A DNA stretch of 64,000 nt, taken from Phycisphaerales bacterium (lineage in GTDB: Bacteria > Planctomycetota > Phycisphaerae > Phycisphaerales > UBA1924). Location: contig JADLFW010000040.1 of assembly GCA_020849615.1 (NCBI GenBank), forward strand, positions 1-64,000, written 5' to 3'. Made by a program: the position numbers and the translations under genes. The notes under the pieces are model-generated. The model had not been told where the DNA came from and did no database searches. It was given only the letters and a program-made list of their open reading frames with translations. Position 1 is the first letter of the stretch, and the number at the start of each line of letters is the position of its first letter. Shown piece by piece: positions 26,611 to 34,488 of this stretch.

Positions 26611-27474
26611 TTGAACGGTCGGGCGCGGACAAGCTGGGGTCGATTCGGGGTGCACGCCGTGCTGATCCTCACGGCGGCGGCGTTTCTGCTGCCGCTGGTG
26701 TGGATGGCGCTGACCTCGACCAAGACCGGCTCGCAGGCGGCCTCCGGCGCGCTGCAGATCCTTCCCAGCCCCCTCTCGGATGCCCCCGCGCAGACGGTCG
26801 AGAACTACCGGGCCGTGTGGACCGACCCCAGCGTCAGCTTCCCGCTCTACCTGCGCAACACGCTGATCGTGGCCCTGCTGTCGGTGGCGGGGATGGTGCT
26901 GTCGAGCGCGGTGGTCGCCTACGGCTTTGCGCGGATCCGCTGGCGCGGGCGGGGGGTGATGTTCGCGATCGTGCTGGCGACGATGATGATCCCGTTCCCG
27001 GTGATCATGGGCCCGCTCTACATCATCTTCAGCAAGCTGGGGTGGATCGGGTCGCTCAAGCCCCTGTGGGTGCCGGCGTGGTTCGGGGGGGCGTTCAACA
27101 TCTTCCTGCTGCGGCAGTTCTACATGGGGATCCCGCGGGAGCTGGATGAGGCCGCGCGGATCGACGGGTGTTCGCACTGGGGAACGTTCTGGCGGGTGAT
27201 CGTGCCGCTGTCCCGGCCCGCGCTGGCGGTGGTGGCGCTTTTCCACTTCATCTATGTGTGGAACGATTTCCTGGCGCCGCTGATCTTCCTGACGCACCGG
27301 GACCAGTTCACGCTGGCGCTGGGGCTGCAGCTGTACCAGAGCAAGGCGGGGAACACGCCGTGGAACCTGCTGATGGCCGCCTCGACGATGGTGATCGCGC
27401 CGGTGTTCCTGCTCTTCCTGCTGGCCCAGCGGACGTTCATCGGCGGGGTGGCTTCGGAGGGGGTCAAAGGCTAG
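26611..27474 (+). CDS. Sugar ABC transporter permease (MalG type)
   Basis: A 287-residue permease with six predicted helices and the EAA loop EAARIDGCSHWGTFWRVIVP near residues 182-201. The start is a TTG at 26611, directly after a repeat-filled gap; an upstream GGGACAG may act as a weak ribosome site. Last gene of the operon that starts with the GH94 gene. With the permease at 25686 it forms the membrane channel. Confidence 0.92.
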   Translation: MNGRARTSWGRFGVHAVLILTAAAFLLPLVWMALTSTKTGSQAASGALQILPSPLSDAPAQTVENYRAVWTDPSVSFPLYLRNTLIVALLSVAGMVLSSAVVAYGFARIRWRGRGVMFAIVLATMMIPFPVIMGPLYIIFSKLGWIGSLKPLWVPAWFGGAFNIFLLRQFYMGIPRELDEAARIDGCSHWGTFWRVIVPLSRPALAVVALFHFIYVWNDFLAPLIFLTHRDQFTLALGLQLYQSKAGNTPWNLLMAASTMVIAPVFLLFLLAQRTFIGGVASEGVKG

Positions 27475-27574
27475 CCCGGGCCGGGCCGCCGGGGTCCCGT
27501 CCGCGGGGGCGGATATCGGCGGTGGCGCCGGCGGGGTTTGGCCCTGATTCGGGCTTGTGACGCCGTGAATTGCC

Positions 27575-27616
27575 TTGACGCGGCGCGTGATTTTGGGTCA
27601 AATGTAAAGGTTTACA
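27575..27616 (+). promoter_or_regulatory. Promoter with LacI-type operator for the dockerin-type gene
   Basis: TTGACG (27575-27580), 17-bp spacer, TCAAAT (27598-27603), and the operator TGTAAAGGTTTACA at 27603-27616. This is a perfect palindrome except that the central CG is GG. The operator begins on the last base of the -10, as at 12288 and 20315. Confidence 0.78.
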
Positions 27617-27687
27617 GCGACGGCCCGTCCGGGCGAGCCGGCCGGAGCGTTGTTCGATTTCGAACCGATCAATCGGAGGGACATTCC

Positions 27688-28566
27688 ATGAAGCGTGCAT
27701 TCCTGCTGATGGCGGCGGCGTCGATCTTGGCGCCGGCGGCTCTGGCCCAGACCCCGCTGCCGCTGACCAATCGCAGTTTCGAGGACATCGACCCGTTCAA
27801 CCCCGTCGAGCCGACGGGCTGGCACAACATCTCGAACCCGGTGGGCGCGCTGCACCGGTTCGCGGGTGACGGGCTGACCCCGGCGGTGACGCCGCGCACG
27901 GGCAACGCCTGCATCGAGCTCAAGGCCCTTCGGCCCGGCGCTCCGGGGATGGGCGGCTTCATCGGGTTCACGACCGACAAGCTGAACTTCTTCCTGCCCG
28001 GGCTGCCGTACTACGACCCCGAGTTCGTGTGGCAGGGCGGCGATGTGGTGGTCTCCGGCTACTACATGATCCCCACCTCCGAGCCGATCACGGGCGATGT
28101 GGTGGCGTTCAAGCTGAGCTGCAAGCTGCCGGGCCCGCAGGACGCGGCGGTGTACGACACGTTCGCGCTGGGTCCGACCATCTCGGGCACCACCAACGGC
28201 GAATGGCGGTACTACGAGGTCCGGTGGACCGATGCGCAGATCACCGCCGCCGTGCTGGACGGGCAGGCCCAGGGCTACTTCACGATGCCGCCCTACCCCA
28301 ACCACCTGAAGATCGTCATCGGCCGCTACGCGCCCGACGGCACGCCGACCAGCGGCACCATCTTCTGGGATGATGTGGACTTCGCCCAGGTCCCGGCGGG
28401 CTGCGCGGCCGACCTGAACGGCGATGGCATCGTCGATTTCGCCGACTACCTCGAGTTCCTGAACTTCTACGACGCCCAGGACCCCCGGGCCGACTTCAAC
28501 ATGGATGGCATCGTTGACTTCGCCGACTACCTCGAGTTCCTGAATCACTACGATGCGGGGTGCTGA
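27688..28566 (+). CDS. Secreted protein with C-terminal GC-type dockerin repeats
   Basis: A 292-residue exported protein. It has a signal peptide (cut after ALAQ), a beta-sandwich domain starting NRSFEDIDPFNPVEPTGWHN as in carbohydrate-binding-like modules, and two calcium-loop repeats at the C-terminus, DLNGDGIVDFADYLEFLN and DFNMDGIVDFADYLEFLN, ending YDAGC. This is the GC-type dockerin-like tail of planctomycete secreted proteins, thought to fix proteins to a surface complex. ATG 27688 has a GGAGGG 7 nt upstream. It has its own promoter and LacI-type operator. Likely a glycan-binding surface protein. Confidence 0.85.
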   Translation: MKRAFLLMAAASILAPAALAQTPLPLTNRSFEDIDPFNPVEPTGWHNISNPVGALHRFAGDGLTPAVTPRTGNACIELKALRPGAPGMGGFIGFTTDKLNFFLPGLPYYDPEFVWQGGDVVVSGYYMIPTSEPITGDVVAFKLSCKLPGPQDAAVYDTFALGPTISGTTNGEWRYYEVRWTDAQITAAVLDGQAQGYFTMPPYPNHLKIVIGRYAPDGTPTSGTIFWDDVDFAQVPAGCAADLNGDGIVDFADYLEFLNFYDAQDPRADFNMDGIVDFADYLEFLNHYDAGC

Positions 28567-28612
28567 AGAAGAGGCATAAGGCACCGGGCATCGGGCATCA
28601 GTGAAGACACAA

Positions 28613-28641
28613 GCCCCCGGCGAACCAGCCGGGGGTTTTTC
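28613..28641 (+). terminator. Rho-independent terminator after the dockerin-type gene
   Basis: 8-bp stem CCCCCGGC / GCCGGGGG, 6-nt loop, five T's. It separates the gene from the convergent GH1 gene. Confidence 0.88.
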
Positions 28642-28675
28642 ATTGAAACGGTTTGGCGGTGAGACGGCGGAGAGA

Positions 28676-30061
28676 CTACGACGCTGCAAGCGATGCCCCG
28701 TTACTCTCGATCACCCCCGCGTACCACCCCGCCGAGTCCTTCAGCGTGCGCTTCTGCGTCTGGAAATCGACGTGGATCAGCCCGAAGCGCTCCTTGTAGC
28801 CCTCGGCCCACTCGAAGTTGTCCAGGATCGACCAGTGGAAGTAGCCGCGGATGTCGGCGCCATCCCTGATCGCCCGGTTGAGCTGCAGCAGGTACCGCCG
28901 CGTGTAGTCGATGCGCTGCGGGTCATGCACCTGCCCATCCATCGAGACCCAGTCGGTGCTCGAGAGCCCGTTCTCGGTGATGTAGACCGGGACCTTGTAG
29001 TTCTCGTACAGGAACTTCGGTCCCCAGTAGAGCGCCTCGGGCACGATGTTCCAGCGGATGGCCGTCTGCGGATGGCCCGGCGGAAACGCGCCGAGCTCCG
29101 GCCTGCCGCCGGTCCCCGCGCGGTAGGGCTCGGCGTCGTAGATGTTCATGCCGTAGAAGTCGATCGGCTGGTTGATGGTGCGCAGGTCGCTGTCGGGGAA
29201 CTTCGGCACATCCGGGCCGAAGAGCTCGAGCCCATCCGCGGGGTAGCGGCCCTTGCAGATTGGGTCGGCGAACCAGGTGTTGTTCCAGAAGTCCTTATGC
29301 AGAACCGAGAGCGTGGCCCGGCGGGCCGCATCGAGATCGGCCGCCGAATCGGTCGCGGGGAAGCGCACGCGGCCGATGGGCGCCCAGCCGATGCGCAGGT
29401 TCTGTTCGAGTGATGTGCGGGCGGGCCGGGCCGCGTGGGCCCGGATCGCCTGCACACCCTTGCCGTGCGCCAGCAGACAGTGATGGGCCGCCAGCAACTG
29501 GTCGGCCATCGAGAGCCTTAACCCCGGCCCGATCGCGCCCGTGCCGTGGCCGATGCCGATAAAGATCTGCGGCTCGTTGAGGGTCATCCAGTGGCGGACG
29601 CGGTCGGAAAGGCGATGGGCCAGGATGGCGGCGTACTCGGCGAACCAGTCCGCCGAGTCGCGGTTCAGCCAGCCGCCCTTCTCGAAGAGCGCCTGCGGGA
29701 AATCCCAGTGGAAGACGGTGAGCCACGGCTGGATGCCGGCCTCGAGGAGACCATCGACGAGGCGGTCGTAGAAGGCCAGCCCGGCCTCGTTGATTCGACC
29801 GACTCCATCGGGCAGCACCCGGGCCCAGCTCACGCTGAAGCGGTAGGCCCGGAGGTTGATTAATTTCATCAGGGCGATGTCATCGCGGAAGCGGTGGTAG
29901 TGATCGCAGGCGACCTCGCCGGTATGGCCGCCGTAGACCGCCCCCGGACGCCGGGCCATGGTGTCGCAGACGGAGAGGCCCTTGCCATCCTCGAAGGCGG
30001 CGCCCTCGATCTGGTAGGCGGAAGAGGCTGCGCCCCAGAGGAAGTTGGTCGGGAAGGTCAT
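28676..30061 (-). CDS. GH1 beta-glucosidase
   Basis: A 461-residue family GH1 enzyme, which removes glucose from beta-linked oligosaccharides. The N-terminus FLWGAASSAYQIEGA is the family signature; the acid/base is Glu163 in TLNEP and the nucleophile is Glu363 in YITENG. There is no signal peptide, so it is cytoplasmic and acts on imported sugars, beside the GH94 phosphorylase. It lies tail to tail with the dockerin-type gene. A poor match to the regulon operator sits 26 bp upstream of its start (30087-30100). Confidence 0.95.
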   Translation of the reverse strand: MTFPTNFLWGAASSAYQIEGAAFEDGKGLSVCDTMARRPGAVYGGHTGEVACDHYHRFRDDIALMKLINLRAYRFSVSWARVLPDGVGRINEAGLAFYDRLVDGLLEAGIQPWLTVFHWDFPQALFEKGGWLNRDSADWFAEYAAILAHRLSDRVRHWMTLNEPQIFIGIGHGTGAIGPGLRLSMADQLLAAHHCLLAHGKGVQAIRAHAARPARTSLEQNLRIGWAPIGRVRFPATDSAADLDAARRATLSVLHKDFWNNTWFADPICKGRYPADGLELFGPDVPKFPDSDLRTINQPIDFYGMNIYDAEPYRAGTGGRPELGAFPPGHPQTAIRWNIVPEALYWGPKFLYENYKVPVYITENGLSSTDWVSMDGQVHDPQRIDYTRRYLLQLNRAIRDGADIRGYFHWSILDNFEWAEGYKERFGLIHVDFQTQKRTLKDSAGWYAGVIESNGASLAAS

Positions 30062-30086
30062 GCGCGATCCTGAAAGCAGTGGAGGG

Positions 30087-30100
30087 CGGAAGCGCCTCCC
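30087..30100 (-). promoter_or_regulatory. Degenerate LacI-type operator before GH1
   Basis: CGGAAGCGCCTCCC keeps 11 of 14 bases of the operator at 17483 and is near-palindromic. It lies 26 bp from the GH1 start. Weak evidence. Confidence 0.25.
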
Positions 30101-30131
30101 TCACGGTCGGCGATCGGAAGGCCATGGTGCG

Positions 30132-30159
30132 GGCCCGCTCGCTCACGCTCGCGGTTCGG
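30132..30159 (-). repeat. 28-bp dispersed intergenic repeat, copy 2
   Basis: Exact inverse copy of the repeat at 15454-15481. It is followed by a CTCTCTGACTCCGTCTCTCC-like pyrimidine microrepeat to 30209. Confidence 0.7.
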
Positions 30160-30212
30160 TTCCCTCTCTGACTCCGTCTCTCCGTCTCTTGTCTCTTTGT
30201 CTCTTCCGGTCC

Positions 30213-32564
30213 TCAACACCCCGCATCGTAGTAGTTCAGGAACTCGAGGTAGTCGGCGAAGTCGACCTGGCCATCCTGGTTGAAGTCGACGGCGGGGTCA
30301 CCGGCATCGTACAGGTTGAGGAACTCGAGGTAATCGGCGAAGTCGACCTGGCCATCGCCGTTGAGGTCGGCCCGGCATGGATTGCAGGAGGGATAGCCGC
30401 CCGTCAGCACCGCCGAGACCGAGCCGGGTTCAAGCAGCTCGGCCAGGCCCAGCGCGCCCAGCGCGACATCGGGCAGGCCCGCCGAGTCGGGCTGGTAAGC
30501 CCAGTCGGCATCGGAGCGGCGGTACAGAATCGAAGCGCCGGACAGGAAGGTCTGCCGGGCCCCGCGGCGGTAGGCCTGATAGGCGCCGACAGCCTCGGGA
30601 GTGCGCGCGCCCGAGCCGCCATCGCCGGCGACCATCGCGAGCAGGGAGGTGAAGGTGGTCACATCGCCGGGGTGGCTGCTGAGGCTGTCGGCGTGATAGC
30701 CGCCCCATTCGCCCTTGGTCGTCCCCGCGGAGAAGACGGTGTTGAAGCGCGGCGCGTTGTCATCGGTCCACGCGGCGTGCGAGGCCCGGAGGTTGGCGAT
30801 GTTGGTCTGCCACACCGGTGTCGCCCGGAAGTCTTCGATCGTGAGGAGCGGGTAGAGCGTGACGAAGGCGGGGAGGAACTGGCCGAAGGTCTGGCTGGTG
30901 ACGGGCCGGCCCGTCAGGGAGATGCCGACGGGCCAGTTGCCACGGTTGAGCCAGTACGCGCGGGCCGCCTCTCCGCCGGAATCGCCGAGCAGCCCGGCCT
31001 GATCGGCGAAGAGGATCCCCTCGTGGAAGCCGGGCCCGGCCGAGGAAAGCAGCGGCCCGCCGCCGGGATTGCCCAGCAGGTACATAGCCTTGTCGGAGGC
31101 GCGGAAGTAGGCATCCCAGTCGGAGACGCCGCAGATGATCGCATCGGCGGCCGCGCGGATCGCCGCATCATCCGGGTAGAACGCCCGCGCGCGGGCCGCG
31201 GCGAGGACGATCTTCATCGTGCTCATCGTCGCGTAGCCATCGCCCCAGCCCGAATCGCCGCCGGTGAGGGGGTCGATCCAGTGCCAGAAGATGCCATCGG
31301 CCGAGCGCAGCGGCCTGATGCCATCGGGCGCGAGGCCCGCGTAGCGGGTCAGGATCGTGCGGACCTGCGACTGCGCCAGCGGATCGCCGTTGATGTGATC
31401 GTTCATCAGCAGCAACAGGATGGTCCAGCAGGCGCCATCGGGGCTCGCGGGGTGGAAGCGTGTCCAGCCCTGCTGGACATCGGCATCGATCACCCAGCCC
31501 GCCGGGCCGCCGCCCGGGCCCGGCCCGGTGGTGATGAGCGAACGGGCGAAGGTGACGACCTGCGTGAACTCATCCTCGGTCCAGGCGTCGAATGAAAGCC
31601 GTGCATCGGTGGAATCGCGGAGGGTGACGGCATCCTCATCGGCGCCGAGCAGGAGCGAGCCGTCGGCGGTGGCGATGCAGTCGTGCCAGGTGTCGCTCGC
31701 GGAGGTGTAGAGCACCGGCGAGAAGGGCTGTGTGCCCTGGGCCTGCGCGGGCGGGATGAACCAGAGGCGCGAGGACTCGGGGACGATCGCGGTGTCGAGG
31801 ATGTACAGCCCCGGGTTGGCCGGGCCGCCGTAGTGATCGCCGTAGGCGAGGCTGGTGATCGCCGCCGGCGCGCTGCCGATGGTGGTGAAAGTGAGCGAGC
31901 CTGCGGTGATCGGGGCGCGGGCCAGGGTGTTGCCCCACGCGGCGTAGAGCAAGTCGCGGTCGCGGTCAATCGCGAGGCCGCGGACCCGGACCCCCGCGAG
32001 CCCAGCGGCGAAGAACTGGAACGTGCCGGTAATGTCGTTGGCGGCGGCTCGGTAGACGCGGATGCCGCCCAGGACGCCAACGTAGAGCGTGCCCTTGTAG
32101 TGGGAGAGGGCGCCCCAGGTCCACGGCCCGTCGGTGCCGGAGAGGTCAACGCGGGCGAACACGCTCAGTGCATCGGAGTCGATGTCGTAGCGGAGGATGG
32201 CATCGGAGGGCTGGCCATCGGGGGCGGGGTTGGCATCGTGGATGGCGATGAAGAGGAGCCGGCCCGAATCGGAGAGGGCCAGCGCGCCGGGCCCATCTTC
32301 GGAGCCGTTGAGGTCCATCCAGGGGAGGAGGCTGGTCAGGCGGGCGCGGCTGAGAGTGCGGATGAGGCGGCCATCGCTCCAGCGGATCTCGACGGAGTCT
32401 TCGAAGCTGTCGGCGGCGGCGGTCCAGCCGGAGAGGGCAGCGGCGGCGACGGCGGCGGTGTCATCGGGGCCATCAACGGGCCAGGGAGTCGAAACAGGCC
32501 CGGCGAGGGCGATGGGGGTCCCGAAGAGGGATGTAAAGAGGGCTGGGATGAGGAGTTGGCGCAT
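30213..32564 (-). CDS. Large secreted dockerin-type protein (propeller-like plus helical domain)
   Basis: A 783-residue exported protein with a signal peptide (cut after ALAG). The first half looks like a beta-propeller (repeated blades such as LLFIAIHDANPAPDG, GLAIDRDRDLLYAAWG, ITSLAYGDHYG); the second half is helical with Trp/Gly-rich turns resembling (alpha/alpha)-barrel polysaccharide enzymes. It ends with two Ca-binding dockerin-like repeats (DLNGDGQVDFADYLEFLN, DFNQDGQVDFADYLEFLN) and YDAGC. No catalytic residue is assigned. A LacI-type operator covers its promoter region, tying it to the same regulon. Start ATG 32564 gives a proper signal peptide; the longer frame would overlap the promoter. 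Confidence 0.8.
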   Translation of the reverse strand: MRQLLIPALFTSLFGTPIALAGPVSTPWPVDGPDDTAAVAAAALSGWTAAADSFEDSVEIRWSDGRLIRTLSRARLTSLLPWMDLNGSEDGPGALALSDSGRLLFIAIHDANPAPDGQPSDAILRYDIDSDALSVFARVDLSGTDGPWTWGALSHYKGTLYVGVLGGIRVYRAAANDITGTFQFFAAGLAGVRVRGLAIDRDRDLLYAAWGNTLARAPITAGSLTFTTIGSAPAAITSLAYGDHYGGPANPGLYILDTAIVPESSRLWFIPPAQAQGTQPFSPVLYTSASDTWHDCIATADGSLLLGADEDAVTLRDSTDARLSFDAWTEDEFTQVVTFARSLITTGPGPGGGPAGWVIDADVQQGWTRFHPASPDGACWTILLLLMNDHINGDPLAQSQVRTILTRYAGLAPDGIRPLRSADGIFWHWIDPLTGGDSGWGDGYATMSTMKIVLAAARARAFYPDDAAIRAAADAIICGVSDWDAYFRASDKAMYLLGNPGGGPLLSSAGPGFHEGILFADQAGLLGDSGGEAARAYWLNRGNWPVGISLTGRPVTSQTFGQFLPAFVTLYPLLTIEDFRATPVWQTNIANLRASHAAWTDDNAPRFNTVFSAGTTKGEWGGYHADSLSSHPGDVTTFTSLLAMVAGDGGSGARTPEAVGAYQAYRRGARQTFLSGASILYRRSDADWAYQPDSAGLPDVALGALGLAELLEPGSVSAVLTGGYPSCNPCRADLNGDGQVDFADYLEFLNLYDAGDPAVDFNQDGQVDFADYLEFLNYYDAGC

Positions 32565-32573
32565 GGGGTGCTG

Positions 32574-32602
32574 ATTGTAGGTTAGCGTTGGAATCGCTTT
32601 CA
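32574..32602 (-). promoter_or_regulatory. -10 box and LacI-type operator for the large dockerin-type protein
   Basis: On the minus strand the operator TGAAAGCGATTCCA (32602-32589) is followed by TACAAT (32579-32574), only 9 nt before the ATG. Here the operator covers the -35 region. The expected leader is very short, so translation may start nearly leaderless. Confidence 0.65.
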
Positions 32603-32672
32603 GTGCCAGCGGAGTTGCGCATGGCCGCCGAACCAAGAGAAGGGCTGGGTGCCGGCCGAGGATGGAATCCGA

Positions 32673-33350
32673 TTACCGGTCCGCGGAGGGGCTGGCCGGG
32701 GCGGCGGATGCCGTTCCGGGGGCGGGGGCGGGGGTGGGGCCGGGGGTGGGGGAGGCGAGGAGAGTGTCGAGGCGCCGGCCCGCCTGCCGGGCCCAGTCGT
32801 CGATGGTGTTCTTGACATCGGCGACGGTCGAGAAGGCGGTGAGGTCGAACTGGCTTGCGGGGGAGGCGATGACGGCGGCGGCGAGCTGCCGGCCCGTCTG
32901 CGAGTCGACGACCTCGCCTTCCATGGCGGCGCCGCCCGTGCCGGCGCCGGCGATGCGGGCGCCGGGGTGGACTTTCATCCACCAGGTGGATTCGGCGATG
33001 TCGGTGATGGCGATGCGGACCCGGCCCGCGCGGGCAGCCGGGGCATCGGTGATCGCGAAACCGCGGGTTTCGAGGATCTCGAGGATGCGGGTGTGGAGGT
33101 GCCGGGCCAGGTCGGCCCGGTCGGTTTCGCTGAGCTTGCCGGGCGGGGTGAGGAAGCGGGGCTCCTCGACGATGAAGGCGGTGTAGTCGCGGAGGTCGGG
33201 GGACAGGTATCCCATGCGCTGGGGCGCGGTCTTCTCGAGGTGCTGGTAATCGGAGAGGAATCCGGTCTGCCGGGCCTCGGGCGCAGAGGAGCAGCCTCCC
33301 AGGAGGGCGGTGAGGAACAGCGCGAAGAACGTGAAGTGTGGGGAGGACAT
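32673..33350 (-). CDS. DUF3313-like lipoprotein
   Basis: A 225-residue predicted lipoprotein with the lipobox TALLGGC after a hydrophobic segment. The mature start, TGFLSDYQHLEKTAPQRMGY, and the later RVRIAITDIAESTWWMK match the DUF3313 family of outer-membrane lipoproteins of unknown function. The C-terminus is a Pro/Ala-rich tail. ATG 33350 was chosen because it gives a standard lipoprotein signal. It is a single gene, next to a tRNA-Ser on the same strand. Confidence 0.78.
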   Translation of the reverse strand: MSSPHFTFFALFLTALLGGCSSAPEARQTGFLSDYQHLEKTAPQRMGYLSPDLRDYTAFIVEEPRFLTPPGKLSETDRADLARHLHTRILEILETRGFAITDAPAARAGRVRIAITDIAESTWWMKVHPGARIAGAGTGGAAMEGEVVDSQTGRQLAAAVIASPASQFDLTAFSTVADVKNTIDDWARQAGRRLDTLLASPTPGPTPAPAPGTASAAPASPSADR

Positions 33351-33489
33351 CGGTGGCTCGGAGCGATTCGAGGCAGCGCAGCGCCAACAGCCGCGGCCCC
33401 CGCCTGTTACGGACTCCCCGAACCTCCTCGGCCCGCCTGCCGGGAACGAGTGTTCACCCACGGAACAGACCCGCGGGATACTGACAAAG

Positions 33490-33581
33490 CGGAGAGGGGG
33501 GGATTCGAACCCCCGATACAGGGTGATACCCCGTATAACGGTTTAGCAAACCGTCGCCTTCAGCCTCTCGGCCACCTCTCC
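33490..33581 (-). tRNA. tRNA-Ser (anticodon GCU)
   Basis: A 92-nt gene with a perfect 7-bp acceptor stem (GGAGAGG/CCTCTCC), D arm, an anticodon loop TTTGCTAAA with anticodon GCT, a long class II variable arm and the TTCGAAT T loop. CCA is not encoded. Confidence 0.97.
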
Positions 33582-33752
33582 GTACATCGGCACCGACTCC
33601 GCATACCGCGGGCTTTTCCCGCGAGAGGGCAAGGATAGCCGACCGTCCGGGCTTGAACAAACCCCCGGCGCCCCGCGAGTGCCAGAACGGCACTCCCGCG
33701 GGGTGGTCGGCGGCGGTCCGGGGCGCGAGCGGCCGCCGGGCCTGTGGGGATC

Positions 33753-33897
33753 GGGTTCTTGAAAGGGCATCCACCCCGCGTCAAGAGTGGAAGCCCGAGC
33801 TGCTGCATGCTGTCCCGGCCCGGCCGCGAGTCCGGGAGCGGGTCTTTCGAAAGAGCGGCCATCCCGCGTCAAGGATGGGCGCCCGAGCTGCTGCATG
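33753..33897. repeat. Pair of ~57-bp direct repeats able to form hairpins
   Basis: Two copies (33753-33809 and 33840-33897) share CCCGCGTCAAG and CCCGAGCTGCTGCATG. Each can fold so that the shared CGCGTCAA lies in a loop: stem TCCAC/GTGGA at 33770-33791 and CCATCC/GGATGG at 33859-33878. One stem pair changes from C-G to T-A between copies. The 88-nt spacing is not a multiple of three, so it is not a coding repeat. The rest of the 357-bp gap (33582-33938) holds nothing else I can name. Confidence 0.55.
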
Positions 33898-33938
33898 GGA
33901 ATCGGTGAGGAGGGCCGGGCCTCCGGCGGGTGCGGAGT

Positions 33939-34226
33939 TCAGGCGACATCATCGCGGCGCTGATCGCCGCCGGACTGGTTGTCGATGAGCTTGCGGAGGT
34001 ACTCGTTCTCGCGCCGCGTGGCTTCCAGATCGAAGACCAGGTACTTGATGCTCAGGCGCAGGTAATCCAGGGATTCCTGGAGATCGTTGATGGTCTTTTT
34101 CATCGAGCTGTGGCGATCCTTTGTCTCATCCGCGAGCTGCTCGAGCTTGGCCCGGTCAGACTCCGGGAGGTCGCCGATCTGCTTGATGAGGTCGCCGAGC
34201 TTCTGCTGGAACTCCTGCTCGTTCAT
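33939..34226 (-). CDS. Small coiled-coil protein, unknown function
   Basis: A 95-residue, highly charged protein that is almost wholly helical. It has heptad spacing through LGDLIKQIGDLPESDRAKLE and a second helix ending in LEATRRENEYLRKLIDN. No signal or membrane segment. It resembles conserved planctomycete small proteins without a named function. The start has a normal-looking spacing, but no strong Shine-Dalgarno is visible. The 262-bp gap before it on the same strand (34227-34488) shows no gene or clear hairpin. Confidence 0.7.
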   Translation of the reverse strand: MNEQEFQQKLGDLIKQIGDLPESDRAKLEQLADETKDRHSSMKKTINDLQESLDYLRLSIKYLVFDLEATRRENEYLRKLIDNQSGGDQRRDDVA

Positions 34227-34488
34227 GATCTGGTCTCTCCTGCGCTGGTCTGTTGTTGTCTGCCTTGGCCTCGGCCGGGCCCCACGGTCCCGGCCGCTCT
34301 CTTCTCTCCGGGCGGCGTCGGCGAGTGACAGAGGAACAACAGCCGGGCCAATCGCGGCGGGCCCGGCGTGCCAGACGCGGCCCGTCCCAGAAAACGGGCT
34401 TTCCGGCCCGAGGAGGCGGATTACGGCGCAGCCGCGGCGTTACGGGCCTGCCGGGGCGCGGGCCGTCTGGGTGAGATGTTGCAAGAAC

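Noticed and set aside
33543-33896. Minus-strand open frame of 117 codons covering the hairpin repeats
   Set aside because: It runs into the tRNA-Ser gene and the two repeats fall in different frames, so it is not a coding repeat.
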